From: DAMCAP01 sp964369265
GTDB taxonomy: Bacteria > Bacillota > Clostridia > Oscillospirales > Ruminococcaceae
Reading direction: 5' to 3'
Assembly (NCBI GenBank): GCA_964369265.1
Contig: CAYJEV010000041.1
Coordinates: 1 to 15,171 of the forward strand
DNA: 15,171 nt
The notes beneath the pieces were generated by a model, which was not told where the DNA came from, did no database searches, and saw nothing but the letters and a program-made list of their open reading frames with translations. A program made the translations under genes and the position numbers. Of this stretch, positions 15,003-15,171 are shown piece after piece. The first letter of the stretch is position 1. Every line of letters starts with the position of its first letter.

Positions 15003-15024
15003 AGGAATGTTAATAACATCAAAA
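15003..15024 (+). repeat. 22-bp direct repeat, copy 2 (downstream of regulator)
   Basis: Second copy of the sequence at 13129, with 20 of 22 bases the same. Here the inner dyad is perfect (TGTTA-A-TAACA, 15008-15018). It lies beyond the regulator terminator, so it belongs to whatever follows the window on the right. Confidence 0.6.
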
Positions 15025-15032
15025 TGCACTCT

Positions 15033-15080
15033 AAATTGGTAATATATAGTGTGAAGCTGGTTGAAGTATTACCAATTTTT
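15033..15080 (+). repeat. 12-bp perfect inverted repeat with T-run near the right edge
   Basis: AAATTGGTAATA (15033-15044) pairs with TATTACCAATTT (15067-15078) around a 22-nt loop, and the right arm runs into TTTTT (15076-15080). It could be a weak terminator or a leader hairpin of a gene beyond the edge. From 15081 to 15171 I see only AT-rich DNA without a supported ORF. Confidence 0.5.
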
Positions 15081-15171
15081 CAAATGTCACATTTTAATAT
15101 AACATTAAAATTAAATGTATGTTTTGTCATAGGTGGTATAGTTGTATTATCGAAAGTATAGCTTTTAAATG

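Noticed and set aside
15119..15171. ORF open to the right edge
   Set aside because: Only 17 codons are visible and no ribosome binding site precedes it; not supported as a gene start.
1..15171. CRISPR arrays, tRNA and rRNA genes
   Set aside because: No regularly spaced repeats, cloverleaf-type sequences or rRNA-like stretches were recognised by eye.

Overview
The window looks like chromosomal DNA from a low-GC, endospore-type member of the Clostridia. Evidence for this is the AT-rich sequence, the strong AGGAGG-type ribosome binding sites, the use of TTG and GTG starts, the sporulation genes yqfC and yqfD, a ClpC-type ATPase, and the classic Firmicutes gene order around era and recO. A finer placement (for example Family XIII or Anaerovoracaceae) is only a guess.

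Layout. Positions 1-2158 (minus strand) hold a ClpC-type AAA+ unfoldase whose C-terminus runs off the left edge. Diverging from it, on the plus strand, is a long cluster: yqfC, yqfD, phoH, ybeY, dgkA, era, a small yqzL-like gene (54 aa, overlapping recO), recO, mutS2 and a membrane protein of unknown function. Compared with Bacillus subtilis, pgpH (yqfF) is missing between phoH and ybeY, cdd is missing between dgkA and era, and mutS2 directly follows recO. The cluster joins spore-coat/engulfment-stage genes to ribosome and rRNA maturation (YbeY, Era, PhoH), undecaprenol recycling (DgkA), recombination (RecO) and ribosome/recombination quality control (MutS2).

From 11117 to 12805 a short minus-strand operon reads ireB, an aldo/keto reductase with a C-terminal double [4Fe-4S] domain, and a 100-aa conserved-looking hypothetical gene. 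It has a good sigma-A-type promoter before ireB and a 15-bp hairpin terminator at its end, shared with the convergent membrane-protein gene.

From 12806 to the right edge the DNA is accessory in character. It holds a 165-bp foldback (MITE-like) repeat, whose left end recurs at 11071 on top of the stop codon of the membrane-protein gene. It also holds a LuxR/MalT-like regulator without the usual N-terminal ATPase, with its own promoter and terminator, and a 22-bp imperfect direct repeat lying both upstream and downstream of that regulator gene.

Most of the window is well-known housekeeping biology. The least explained items are the two genes whose ribosome binding sites point to ATT/ATC codons rather than any canonical start (phoH and the aldo/keto reductase), the foldback repeat and its solo end, the repeat pair around the regulator, and the ATPase-less regulator. 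No complete new defence or mobile system was seen. No tRNA, rRNA or CRISPR array was recognised.
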